A stretch of DNA of 50,998 bases, from NCBI GenBank assembly GCA_015657535.1, contig JADHZB010001786.1, positions 1 through 50,998 of the forward strand, written 5' to 3'. Below the pieces are notes generated by a model. It did no database searches, was not told the origin of the DNA, and saw only the letters and a program-made list of their open reading frames with translations. Shown in pieces: positions 12,051 to 23,039 of this stretch. A program made the position numbers and the translations under genes. Numbering within the stretch: the first letter of the stretch is position 1; every line of letters begins with the position of its first letter. Source of the DNA: Nephromyces sp. MM_2019 (lineage: Eukaryota; Apicomplexa; Aconoidasida; Nephromycida).

Positions 12051-14248
12051 CTGAATGCAATCTAGTTTTGAGAAATTAAAAGTACCTATACATGTTTTCT
12101 CTCTGGTTTTTTATACACAAACCAATGAAGCTTCTACTCCCACTCTATAACTCATATGAGTAGAGGTATTCAGTGCGAATTCAAAGCCTCTAATGACTAC
12201 AAAAGCCCCTGGAACTTGCGAATTCATCAATCTTGGAGTTAGAGAAATCCACGACTGTCGTGAGCTAATGTGTGAGTGGAGGTCCAGCAGCATCTCTACG
12301 GAATAGCCTTTCCCTACAAAGCCTAGGCAATGCAGAAACAAGAAAAACTAGGTGCTCTAGGACTCCCATTCATTGCACAATGCAAATAAGTTTCAAGGCA
12401 ATACTTTGCTATAGCAGGGCTTCGCAACTGTGCAGAAGAGCCCTTCATCACGGTTCTAGTGCTTAATCACCTAGTTCATCAAAAGCTAGGGGCGAGTCAG
12501 GTAGGGTACTAGTTATATATAGACCTTGATAATACATTCTAGTGGCCATCAGTTTACAGAGTAGAAACTAGGGAAATACCAGCAATCGGCTAGAGAAGAC
12601 TCAAAAATGAGGCAAATCTACAGCGAATATGTACGTGTAAATACTTTCAAAGTGGGATGTTTGAAACCCCTGGAAAAAGCTAATAGGGTTTTTCTAGCAG
12701 CCTAGACAAAAAATCTACACACATATACTAATGCTAGGATCATGATATTTGCCTTCCAGCCTCAAACTCGACTTTCTCCTGGCTTTACACAGTGATTTCA
12801 CTGCTAATTGACGGCTCCCCAAAAGAAAAAAAGTTCAATCTATCCTCTCGATATATCTTTGCTCAGCATGTCTCGTGAGAGCAGGTGTTATTCCTTAACA
12901 TGAGAGATACTCTCAAAAAAAGGTTATTCTACTGAGTTGCTGGCGTTAATGCCAATTTCCTAGCACCAAAACCGTGTTTTAAGTACTTCAACAGATACTT
13001 CTCAACTCCTAGCATCACATAAATATATAGAGAATCCATGCCTGCCTTAACAGATGATGATTTCTTCTAGATAAATATATAAGCTAATAAGATTTACCAC
13101 GAGCGGCATATGAGTAGCTTTTAAAGTCATCATCAGAGCTACTATCGAAAATTTCATCTTAAAATCTACTCGCTAGACTACCAAAATTTCCTTCACCTGT
13201 TTCACACTAGGAAAGATCAAAGAATGCATCCACAGCATCATGACTCTTTCCAGTCAGTGATAAAACGGAAGCCTAATTTCAAGTATAAAGTATGTATATA
13301 ACTAGAAAAGAAGTCTCTTTGAGAGAGAGCTAAACAGAGTCCATCATAACCAGAGGGTTATACATAAGGACGCTTTCCCAATCGAATAGCATCATTCTAG
13401 TAGCCGTAGTAGTATTAGTAGTAGTAATACTATATACCCTGAAATGTAGAAGCTATTGTAGATATATAAGAAAAAAGTGATGAGTGCACAAACGTAAGGC
13501 AAAGCACATAAATCACCCTCAGAGATTTTAATGGATTGGTGTCCAACGCTTTATGTTTTTTCACCTGAAGCAAAGAAATAGCTTAATACAAGTCATCAGC
13601 AATCATCTTTATGTTTAGTCTGCTCTTTTCATTCATTGAAAGGGAAGGAGGGGGGGAGTGTTAACACAAACATACAAACAGGAGGAAGTTAAATCGCCAT
13701 CAGCGCAAAGCTAGAGGAGGAAGTGAGAGCTAGTTTGCAGTGTGGAAGAGGAAGTTCCTAGTAGTATGCAGTGTAATGAAAGAGCAAGCTACAAAGAGTA
13801 GCAGTAGCACTTAACTACTCAGCACCGATTACTAGACTACGCCTATTACGCAATCACTAGCTTGAATAATGATAGATGATAAAACCCAGGGGGAAGGAGA
13901 ACTTCTAATAATAACATATATACCAGGCAAATCTTGGAGGTGGGAGATAAATAAAACAAAAAAGGAGGTGGCGGTTCATTTATTTCTTTTAAAATAATAA
14001 AAACTGATATGCTACTAGATTACCTAGGAGCTGCTAATAAACTACAGGAGTTAGTTATATATATAATCCGAGGGACTAATATATATATGCCCCAGAGAAA
14101 AAGCTAGCTTCAGATTTCTTCCCTGACTGCAAAAGGTAGAGCCTTTTGGATGGTCCTCTGGATGTGAAGCGCCGCCGACTATTCTATAGCTTGGTGAAGC
14201 ACAAGTGAAACTGTAAAGTACTCTGCTAGTAAGGACCAAAGTACACTA
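12051..14248. other. Intergenic DNA with no recognisable gene
   Basis: No frame longer than about 80 codons and no recognisable protein motif, RNA gene or mobile-element terminus. The words CTAGTAG and CTAGAGA recur loosely throughout, suggesting decayed repeats, but no unit could be delimited. Confidence 0.55.
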
Positions 14249-14251
14249 TAT

Positions 14252-14470
14252 GTACAGTTATGGTGTTCTGCATGGATATAAGCTATTACATGAAAAATAT
14301 ATACAAAAGAAGAGCCGGAGGACACAGTGTACGTACAGTCATCGTCTTCTCTTTCGATATGAACTATTATATGAGATTTATATACAGAAGAAAAACCAAA
14401 GGAATACAGCGTACGTACATTAATCGTCTTCTTCATGGATAAAAACTATTATATGAGATTTATATACATA
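14252..14470. repeat. 81-82-bp tandem repeat, three diverged copies
   Basis: Copies start with GTACAGTTATGGTGTTC at 14252, GTACAGTCATCGTCTTC at 14333 and GTACATTAATCGTCTTC at 14415. Each continues into an ATGGATATAAGCTATTA-like segment and an ATATACA segment. Copies two and three are closer to each other than to copy one. Short frames run through the array on both strands because the unit is close to a multiple of three. No product was recognised. Confidence 0.88.
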
Positions 14471-14703
14471 TACTAACTTCACCTGTTTAACCTATATAAG
14501 GGAGTTTCATCAGCTTTAAGGTGTTTTACGAGGTAGATAAAAAGCTCATGAAATATGTAAAAACAGATGGTACTTCCAAGCTAAATGATGGTACATAACT
14601 ATGAAGGCGTTGTATGTGACGAACCATCTGCAGCACAGCGAAATCTTCAAATTTCTTCCTTCTGTACCCCAATCATTGACGAATATCGGCTAATGTTGGA
14701 CAT

Positions 14704-14862
14704 AGCTTGTGTGTGGAGATGCGAGCTTGCGTGTGTGGAGATGCGAGCTTGTGTGTATGAAGATGCGAGCTTGCGTGTGTGGAGATGCGAGCTTGTGTGT
14801 ATGAAGATGCGAGCTTGCGTGTATGAAGATGCGAGCTTGTGTGTATGAAGATGCGAGCCTTT
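14704..14862. repeat. 22-bp minisatellite (GATGCGAGCTTG core)
   Basis: Seven 22-bp units alternate between GTGTGTGGAGATGCGAGCTT and GTGTGTATGAAGATGCGAGC types. Because 22 is not a multiple of three, the translated repeat cycles through three frames. The Cys/Arg/Glu-rich frame crossing it on the plus strand (14585-14848) is therefore probably fortuitous. The two unit types appear in higher-order alternation. Confidence 0.93.
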
Positions 14863-14869
14863 GTGCGAA

Positions 14870-16719
14870 GATTTTTTGTTTTACCGTGTATATACACTCG
14901 GATATTTTTTATAACGAGTAATGCTAACATTGCTTTTCGTGTTAGCAGAATATTCTGCACCGCCTGCAGCTATATAGCGGTATTAGTAGTGCTGGCAGCT
15001 ATTCTGACGATGACGCGAAATCAACACGGATAGTAGTACACACATAGATATGATGTGAAAATATCCCGGTAAAAACGATACTTAGTCACCCAGATAAAAG
15101 TGCTTGTTGGCTAATACTGGTAGTAGCATTAACCTAACCTCCATACAATTTTTTTTTCAAAATGCTCGCACGCGGCAGCCTGAAAATTATATCTAAAGAT
15201 ACGTGCCGTTGGAAAATTCAAACAATGGATTTCATGTTTGGACTGCAAAACATTCAGGCTACACACATGGCAAGGTTGAACGACGGGAATCAGAAAAGAA
15301 CGTGTAAGCGGATCCAATTTCTAACACCCCACGTGACTTCTCGGGAGCCATAATGATGCAAACAAATACATTCGAAGCAACAAAAAATATAATGTTACAA
15401 CGGCAAATTAATTTTGTTTATACATTAGCTAGAGTCTGGGCCTACATACACATCAAAAAACCCCATGCTGCTACATATTTTTAGTGTGCATACAGCAGAT
15501 TTTGCGTGTACATACACACAAAAAATTCAAAGGAAAACATCGAAATGCATGCAGGGATGCCACAATTAAGGTTATATGTAAACAACTACCGCTTAAGATT
15601 GACACCGTATATTCTCTCATGTAGTACACGCACAAAAAACGTCCAACAGGAAACAAGAGGTTACTTGCAAGGACAATACACAATGGCGGGGGGGGATGCA
15701 ATGAGTCATAATGCCTAGGCAATTCCCTAATAAATTGATAAAATAAAGTATTTTTAATCCCTTAAAATATATCATTTAATGCCAAATAAGCTCATAAGTT
15801 TATATCCTAGAGAATTCGATTAGACTAACAAAGATATCCGTAAATCCACATCGTCACAACAGAGGATGAATCACCCTACTGCAGTTTGTTCAGCTTCCTT
15901 GTTATTAGCACATCTGAATAACACACAGCGCACTTACATAGCCTTGGGGATGAGACGAAAAATTCCATATATTGAGCTGCTGATGACGTTTTATATACAA
16001 GGACGTCTAAATAATGAGATCCGGCGCAAAAGAGCGTATTAAACTTTCCATATTGAAAATGAAGCTTCTATTCGTCAAATTGAAGCTGAAGACGCAAGCA
16101 AAACTGCCTAGTGATTATATACCACATTTTATACACACACGTGAAATGTTTTTTTCAAAAATCACACACTAGCTAAGCATAAAGCTTCATATAACAATCC
16201 CGGTAGATCTTTAAGTACTGTCAAAAAGCAGGCAAGGAACAATTAAGGTTTGTCGAAAGATGCCTCTCCAACAGAAGGGTTTGGCATGTATACTCACTCC
16301 AGGTGAACCGGAAAAAGTAATTGCGAAAGAGCTCAAAAAGGGGCTTCACTTCACTCTGGTGTATCAAATTTACAACATACTGGTTCATATACTACTTTAA
16401 CACTGCTATTCCATCAAGTTTTTTTTGCCGATTATATCAGCTAGCGAGCGAGAGGACACTCCAATAGAAAAGACATAGAGAGGTATACTGGCCAAAGCAT
16501 ACAAAATCCATATTTCAAAGCATTCTAGATCACTACATATAACCTTCATGGGGAAAAACAGTGGAAATAACAGGTTATCATCAGTAGCACCAAGTCTATG
16601 TAAGCTTACTCATATGGCGTTCAACACAATAATATTCCGATACTACACAAATTGCGTATTAGCTTACTTACATATATAGGTATGTGTCTAACCCAAAAAA
16701 TTCACCATTTCAACATACC
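14870..16719. other. Intergenic DNA with no recognisable gene
   Basis: Only short frames (under 85 codons) without motifs. Overlapping frames at 15471-15722 on both strands are uninformative. The region is immediately downstream of the TLC-domain gene and would contain its 3' untranslated sequence and polyadenylation site, which could not be located. Confidence 0.5.
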
Positions 16720-17655
16720 CTATTTCACGTAATCTTGCTCTTGTTTCATCTTCAGCTTTCCCCATTTCATGCTCAAAGTGTGGGAGAGGTTACGATACCC
16801 TCTTAACTTCAACATCCAGCTAAAGAACCACCAAGAATGTAATATCAAGGTGGCTACTCCGAACACCCAGGAATAAGTGTATGCACGTATGTGAATGAGA
16901 CCTAAAAGAGTGTATATGCCATGAAACAGGATCCTCAAGAAGAAAAAACTAACTCCAAAACCCAAGTCAGCTCTAAGGTCCGGATATATACTACCAGTAG
17001 CAAGGATAACCGTAGGAAGTTCTTCAACAAAGCACAGGGCAATCCCACTGCTGCACTGCCAATAGAGCGCATTTATCAGAAAGACTGAATACACTATATG
17101 ATGAAACCATCCGCTTAGAAAGGCAAGCTGCTTCGGATAGTACATAAATCCCAGCAACAAGTCCATTAGGAAAAAAATGCACATGAAGATGCAGCAAAAA
17201 TCGGCCAGAAATGACGCCGATAGGAAGATCTCCGCAAATGCTGAGTCATACCTTCGTAATTCATACTGGAATTTTTGAGTCCAAAGGTCTGGAAACTGCG
17301 CAAAAAAACCCGGAGTATGTTCAGCGGGAATAACCCTCGATTTAGTAAGCAAGGATAGAAAGAAAGAAGCCAACAAAGGGCAACTTATTAAGAACGATAA
17401 TGAAGCAGCAAACAGGGAAAGTATCCAAGAAAGCTTCTTATTTTTTGACTCGGCGGGGCGCTCCACTTCAATCAATTTATTCCTTAAAAAAAAAAAGGAA
17501 AAAGACAGCAAAACACAAGAAGTCAGTATAGAAATCCAATATCGCTCATAGAACACCGTGGTAAAGGGAAAGGATGATCCTACATAAGCATCGTAACTCC
17601 AGTCCATCAATGTATAGTACGACGATATTTTCTCCGCAGGGAGTCGGTGATCCAT
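16720..17655 (-). CDS. TLC-domain (TRAM/LAG1/CLN8) multi-pass membrane protein
   Basis: A 311-residue protein in a single uninterrupted frame, with the ATG in an ACACA-ATG context. About seven hydrophobic segments are visible, near residues 40-57, 75-103, 146-172, 180-198, 205-225, 232-255 and 264-282. Residues 183-225 carry the pattern GWFHHIVY followed by CFVEELPTVILATGS. In TLC/TMEM56-like proteins a conserved His pair lies in one helix and an E-(x)-P-T/S motif about 25 residues later. Members act in ER or other membranes on lipid (often ceramide or fatty-acyl) homeostasis; the substrate here is unknown. The tail is basic (KWGKLKMKQE). The lack of introns contrasts with the other genes. 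An extra 5' exon cannot be excluded, since an overlapping frame upstream looks coding-like. Confidence 0.72.
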   Translation of the reverse strand: MDHRLPAEKISSYYTLMDWSYDAYVGSSFPFTTVFYERYWISILTSCVLLSFSFFFLRNKLIEVERPAESKNKKLSWILSLFAASLSFLISCPLLASFFLSLLTKSRVIPAEHTPGFFAQFPDLWTQKFQYELRRYDSAFAEIFLSASFLADFCCIFMCIFFLMDLLLGFMYYPKQLAFLSGWFHHIVYSVFLINALYWQCSSGIALCFVEELPTVILATGSIYPDLRADLGFGVSFFFLRILFHGIYTLLGLIHIRAYTYSWVFGVATLILHSWWFFSWMLKLRGYRNLSHTLSMKWGKLKMKQEQDYVK

Positions 17656-17846
17656 TGTGTAAACATTAAGGTTGGTTGTATAACTTTTTTCAGAGAGATA
17701 AGTTTCCTGTACTCAAAGTAGCTTTGGAAGACCCAAAAGAAAATAAGAATGCAATTTTCAGGCAATTCAACCGTTATACCATAAGGAATGTTTATATATG
17801 GCTCTTGCCTCAGCTTACTTGATGTGTGGAAAAAACGCACACTCAA
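17607..17846 (-). other. Coding-like frame overlapping the TLC gene start, hydrophobic
   Basis: This frame precedes and overlaps the start of the TLC-domain gene in another register. It reads IPYGITVELPENCILIFFWV followed by FQSYFEYRKLISLKKVIQP. The pattern of one hydrophobic helix, then an aromatic-Glu-x-(R)-K/Q-L run and a Pro, superficially resembles the extreme N-terminus of Ste24-type CAAX proteases (FETYLDLRQLTALK...P). There is no ATG at its head, and no zinc-binding HExxH follows in any frame. It may be an unspliced upstream exon, an exon fragment or chance. Confidence 0.25.
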
Positions 17847-18167
17847 ACAGTGAGTTTGGGTAGTTGAGAGTCAAAAAGAAGGGGTATATTATGTCTTGCA
17901 CTTTATAAAGCAAGGTTGTCTTTAAAAGGCACAGTGAGGAAATAGTGTTACTTTGAAGCATTGGCTAGGCCATACAAAAGGGAAAATATTTGCTATTTTT
18001 TGGATTCCCAACTCGCTGTGAACTGTAATAAATGACTGCTGACCTGTAATATTGTAACTAAGCAAAGATAGGCCAATGCTAGACGATGAAGTAATGCTGG
18101 TACTCTGCTCATATGATCCAATGAGAAGAATTGAAGTGTATAAACGGAAAGGTACTGTGAAGAAGTC

Positions 18168-18320
18168 GTGAAAACAAAAGAAGTTTTGAAAACCGAAGGA
18201 GATGTTGTGAGAGCAAAAGGAAAATTACTGAAAACTGAAGTAGACCTTGTGAAATCAAAAGGACTACTTAAAACTAAAGTGGAACTACTAAAATCAAAAG
18301 GAGAACTACTGAATACGCAA
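18168..18320. repeat. Degenerate 39-42-bp repeat encoding Leu/Lys-rich peptide on plus strand
   Basis: Four imperfect units of AAA-ACT/CCGAAG-T-GA...AAA-(AG)CAAAAGGA give a plus-strand frame with repeats such as LLKTEVDLVKSKG and LLKTKVELLKSKGE. The spacing of Leu/Val would allow an amphipathic helix. The frame has no ATG (it is open only from a TAA at 18141) and ends at 18356. Nothing else nearby supports a gene, so it is listed as a repeat. Confidence 0.6.
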
Positions 18321-18359
18321 ACTTTTCGTGTTTTATTCCCCCTATTAAGACTTTAGTGC

Positions 18360-21300
18360 CTTTCTGTTATTAGTGAAGCCTCTTTAGCCATACAAAGCCT
18401 CCTTTGACTAGGTTATATTTTAGGAGACGAGCAAGGGCAAAAATACCGCGATATATGCTGCTGCAGCCAATAAAGTTACCAGAAAACTCCTAGGGATTTT
18501 AAGGGTTGGGGCGCAAGACTAGGCGCGAGGACCACACACACATTGAGTAGTAACTAGTTCTAAACAAAATTTAGCAGAGTAATGTACGACTTATGAATGA
18601 GGTAGAGGAGAGCGAAAGCATAAACTAGCTTGTAGCTCCTCAATAAAGCAACTTCACGTAGAAGTTTCTTGTGAAGTTTTTGTTTTATCCTTCGTATGAG
18701 TACCCTTTTGCGCGTATGTAATACCACTAGTCTTAAGCATCTGTATAGATGGGGTACGGGGCAAGAAATTTTGTTTGGAGGGATACATGCTCCACAAGTG
18801 GCTAGGACCAAGGTATGTGGTATGCTTAGCAATACAGAAAGCATGGGCAAAGGTTTTCCACAGCCTTTCGAAAAAAATACTCCTCTCTTAACATTAGCAT
18901 GAAGAGGGAATCATAAGTTTCATACTCTAAAAATAGAGCTCTATTAAGTCAAGACTTGTGTAGGAAGCATCTCAAGATGATCTTTTCAAACGAAATCACA
19001 CTTATAGAGAGGTTGAGGATGTCATATGGGTAGCTAGGTGTCCTACACACGCTTTTGGAACTAAAGGTAACGTATAAAAGTCTGATTTTATACTGCGTAA
19101 ATTTCGGCTGGAATTATTCCCAAAAGCTTTATTTGTCGGTTTATGCCAGTCCCCTTAAATGGGCGTGAGAGACGTATATTTCTATGGAAGCAACAAGATT
19201 TTTTACGTTTACACAGGAATTTCTCTTACATTTATCAAAATTAAGTGTTTTTGCAATCTTCAAAATTTTTATCGGGAAAAAGTTAATGATGCTAGTTACT
19301 TGTTATTACATACTGATTTAATATGAAAAAAAGTAACATCACAATCCCACTAGTGCTATACACTACTTTTTCCAGCGAATTGATGCCATAATTATGTGCT
19401 TTTTAGTATATCTCTTTGGTTTTAGCTTATCCCATCGAGTTGCTAATTCAGGAATTAACCCTTGATTTCTATCATATTAAACGCGAAAGATGCAATAGTC
19501 TATCCTTTAGTAATTTTCAAAAAATCGGCGTCTCTGTAGTTGTTGCAGCGAATGAACGCATATATATTGTCATCTATATGACTGGAGAGAGTGGGCTGTG
19601 CATGCATGGAGATGGTGTGTGTGAAGTCCATCGTATGATGTAATGATCCGAATAAGGATCTTGAGTTTTTCTGTATCATTCAACAATATAGCCTCCTCAT
19701 AGTGCCTTCGTTTGCTAAGATGTAGCATAATATTAATAATATATGTTATTTGTATATATATAACAACTACAAAATATTATTGATGAAGATGCAAAGAAAA
19801 AGTTCTGCAATCCCCTTATTAGATGATCTCATGTTTGTGACCTTACGCATTTTGTATTGACGCCTTGCTTGCTATATATATTTTCCAAGTAGGTCGGTAA
19901 TTGTTATGGAAACATACTGCTATGTATATATGATATATATACAGGGATGTATGTGACACGTATGCAGAACATATACGCTTTTACTACATGTATATGTATA
20001 TTGAGTGAAATGCTTTTCAAAATTTATGTTCTGGAGGGGGTGAAACAAGTCTAGTCTTAATCGAATTGATATGCTCGATTTTAACTGAAATCGACCAACA
20101 GCTTTTTAGTGGAAATAACTCTTCTTTACCCAGCCTTCTGACGAGCACTCTCTTTGGCAGCAGAAGCTTTAAGAAGCAACGGCGGTTTCTATGTTTTGAC
20201 GCATGCTATACCTGGTCATGGTAACAGCTTCGCTACTCGGCTATTTCAATCTCAGTTTTTCTTGAGGCAGCCTCTAACGGTACGCAATAATATATATTTT
20301 ATAAGCAGATGAACAGTATTTTGTCTGAATTTTTGCCATGGCTGCATAGCTCACCCCCTCCTTTATTGTCTTATAGTTATTATATAACCCGTGTGCGCCC
20401 TTAGGTATTACAATTTGGTACCAAACGCTAGCAAAACATTTTCTCTTTCCTGTTTTTGTAGACATATATCGGGAATAAGCTAAGCGTTGCACATTTCTCA
20501 ATAGACGTTCTCACAGCTTTTGGAATGTAATTCATTAGAAGCCTTTTGAAAAGGTAAGTTTCCTTCAATAGTCGCACACCCAGCAAGTTACTTGAGCGCT
20601 TGTTAACTGAACCCCTGCCTGTGTTCTGAGGAGATCGTATCAAGTTAGCACCTCTCGATTAACACGCCAATTTAAGTGTGAGCCTGCCAAGGCATTGAAT
20701 AGGCTATTTTTATCATAATAGAAGCGATCAGTTAAAGTGAGGATATCGCCGATGCTGCAGCATCTCCTTTAGAACGATAAAACTTTATGCTCCCATTTTT
20801 GCCAGAAAATTGTGAATTCTTGATCACTCGGAGTACTGACCAGTTGATCAGAGAGCATGCCTACGTGCTGGAAGCATAGTTGAATATGCATTTTTTGGCA
20901 GCTTTATGAGTAGCAACCGTTTTTTTTAAACACTAAAGCATATTCTTTTACTAGCCTTCTTGTGTAACATGAACATCATATCTGCTGCACCGGACGTTAC
21001 GCTTGCAGGGCCTAGCCGCTACCAGTTTGCCAGTTGTAGTTTTAACTGCTATTTTGTGAAGAAGGCTGCTTCTAAGAAATTATGAGTTCCAGCACAAAAC
21101 ATTTGAAAACTCTTGTAGCGACAGCTGATATAACCGGAGCAGCCAGTGGGTAAGTTGCTGATTGTTTCCCATTAATTGGTAGTACAATAGTTTTCTACTA
21201 GGGGAGCAATAGGCAGCTCTTCTCTTATATTCTGCCTTAAGACAATGACACGTATCACTTGGGATTTTTGACGATGAGCTAATAAACTAGCAAAGTAGCA

Positions 21301-22305
21301 TAGCAGCAAACTAGTAAACTACCAAACTATTGATTACGGCAGCAAGCACTGCCTAAACTCAGTTGACCCAAGCTTGATGAAACCAAGGAGTAGCATCATA
21401 ATGCACTCCGCGAACCGGCTACTATCATGACACTTTGCACACTTATGGTGATCCAAAAGCGCTCTATCCGAATGACTTCAAGTTCTAATATTATATATGT
21501 CATAACCTCATAATTCAGTAGAAGCAGAGACAGGATAAGTTTCGATCGGCTCATCCTTCACTGGTATACACGCTCCTGGAGATTCGGCAATACCTGCGTA
21601 TGGATAAATTCCTTCAAATAGCTCAAATTCGACGCATCAAAGACGTCTCTGTGTCAGTAGCAAAATGCCATGCTGAACTTCCCCTATATATTCAGCGCAG
21701 CGCAGCATGCAATAGCTCATACCCAAACTTTTCAAGGATGCAGTATGTAAGCCAAATCGCTAGTTTCACTAGGCAAACCATCGTAATTAGCCGAACAGAA
21801 ACACAAGCTGAACTATCAGTGGACTTGAAAAGGCCAGGAACTTACGGGGAGACATGGTTTACCGCAAGCGAGGTTTTTCTCTAATCTATTTATCTGCAAG
21901 CCTCAGGGAGCGAGGACGCTAAAAATTTAAACTATGGCCAGTATTTACTCCTCTTGTTAAATGAAATTTCCTTAGGGGTTTCATTCTTCTTTTCATGCGC
22001 TGTTGAACCGATTATGCACTCATCAGAAGCAGGATAGCAACGTAGTAAGTCTCTAGAGTGAAACTTGCTGTACCATAGGGGTTCTATAGCGTGGAATAAT
22101 ATGCTTCTATAATACGGCGCATCGTTACTCGGAGATACGATTGAAGCTTAATACTAATAACGGGAGATTGTGGTACTTTCTCAAAGCTTAAAAATCTGCC
22201 CTGCCGGTATGATGCGGTAGCGATAGCAGCAGCTGTAAAAAAACTTGGGATTCTTTCGAAATTCCTAAGCAATACGAAATGTCGCATACCCCATCAGCAA
22301 AACCT
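18360..22305. other. Intergenic DNA with no recognisable gene
   Basis: All frames are under 100 codons. The longest ATG-initiated ones are 21600-21884 on the plus strand (94 residues, no recognisable motif) and 20274-20643 on the minus strand (two overlapping frames). None has splice context, composition or motifs that would support a call. ATATAT-rich clusters occur around 19730-19990. Confidence 0.5.
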
Positions 22306-22309
22306 ACAC

Positions 22310-22366
22310 TGAAAAAATAGATTTAAAAGCAGGTGGGGAGTACCTGCTTTTAAATCTATTTTTTCA
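22310..22366. repeat. Perfect 25-bp inverted repeat with 7-nt loop
   Basis: The left arm 22310-22334 (TGAAAAAATAGATTTAAAAG then CAGGT) is exactly complementary to the right arm 22342-22366. The spacer is GGGGAGT. The homology stops sharply on both outer sides. The structure lies about 680 bp downstream of the stop codon of the giant gene, in otherwise unannotated DNA. It could be a fold-back element, a cruciform or the stem of a transcribed hairpin. It is not followed by a long T run on either strand beyond the arm itself. Confidence 0.96.
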
Positions 22367-22369
22367 CAC

Positions 22370-23039
22370 TCGCAGTCCCACAGGGGAAAATGAAAGGATA
22401 TCCCCAAGAGATTGACAAGACTCGAAAAGTTCACATTTGGGGACAGCAGATGCACTACATTCTACCAAAAAGTTAATGATTAATCGCGTAATAAAAAAAA
22501 AGACCGAGATAAATTTTTATCGCTGCTTTTACTAGCTCTCAGTAAAATCTAATCTACAAGCATGAGACTTAAAAAAAACAACAAAGATAGAGCATTTGAT
22601 TCGCATTACCTTGCCAGTGCCTGCAGACACCAATAGAAGTACTCCAAAAAACAAGAGTGGAGCAGCCCACCTATCGCTGCGATCTTTTGTTTTACAGTAG
22701 GGTCAAAGTTATAATGGTAAAATAAGAGCAACACACATTAAACACCTATAGTACTAGCAGTGCCCAAACGGTTGCCTTTAGCATGTTCAGTTGCGTCATA
22801 AAATCCAATCCCCCATTATATCTCGATTTATCGGCAGAGCTCATTATGATGAATCTTTTGGTGTGCTTTTCACGCAAATACAGTCCCAATCACTGCAAGC
22901 ACTACCTAGATATGTAATGACGAGTTATGCAACGAAGACATCAGTTCTATAAGTTGCAATTTCATTGCAAAAACATAAATGCGACATCACTTCTCATTGC
23001 TTTTCACGCAGAAAATAGAAGCTTATACTCTCCTTGTAC
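22370..23039. other. 3' flank of the giant helical-repeat gene
   Basis: No gene was recognised. This stretch presumably carries the 3' untranslated region of the minus-strand gene ending at 23040. No unambiguous polyadenylation signal was chosen because several AATAAA-like words occur in AT-rich sequence. Confidence 0.4.

Noticed and set aside
21600..21884. ATG-initiated plus-strand frame of 94 residues
   Set aside because: No recognisable motif, no splice or neighbour support, and of a length expected by chance in 5 kb of non-coding DNA.
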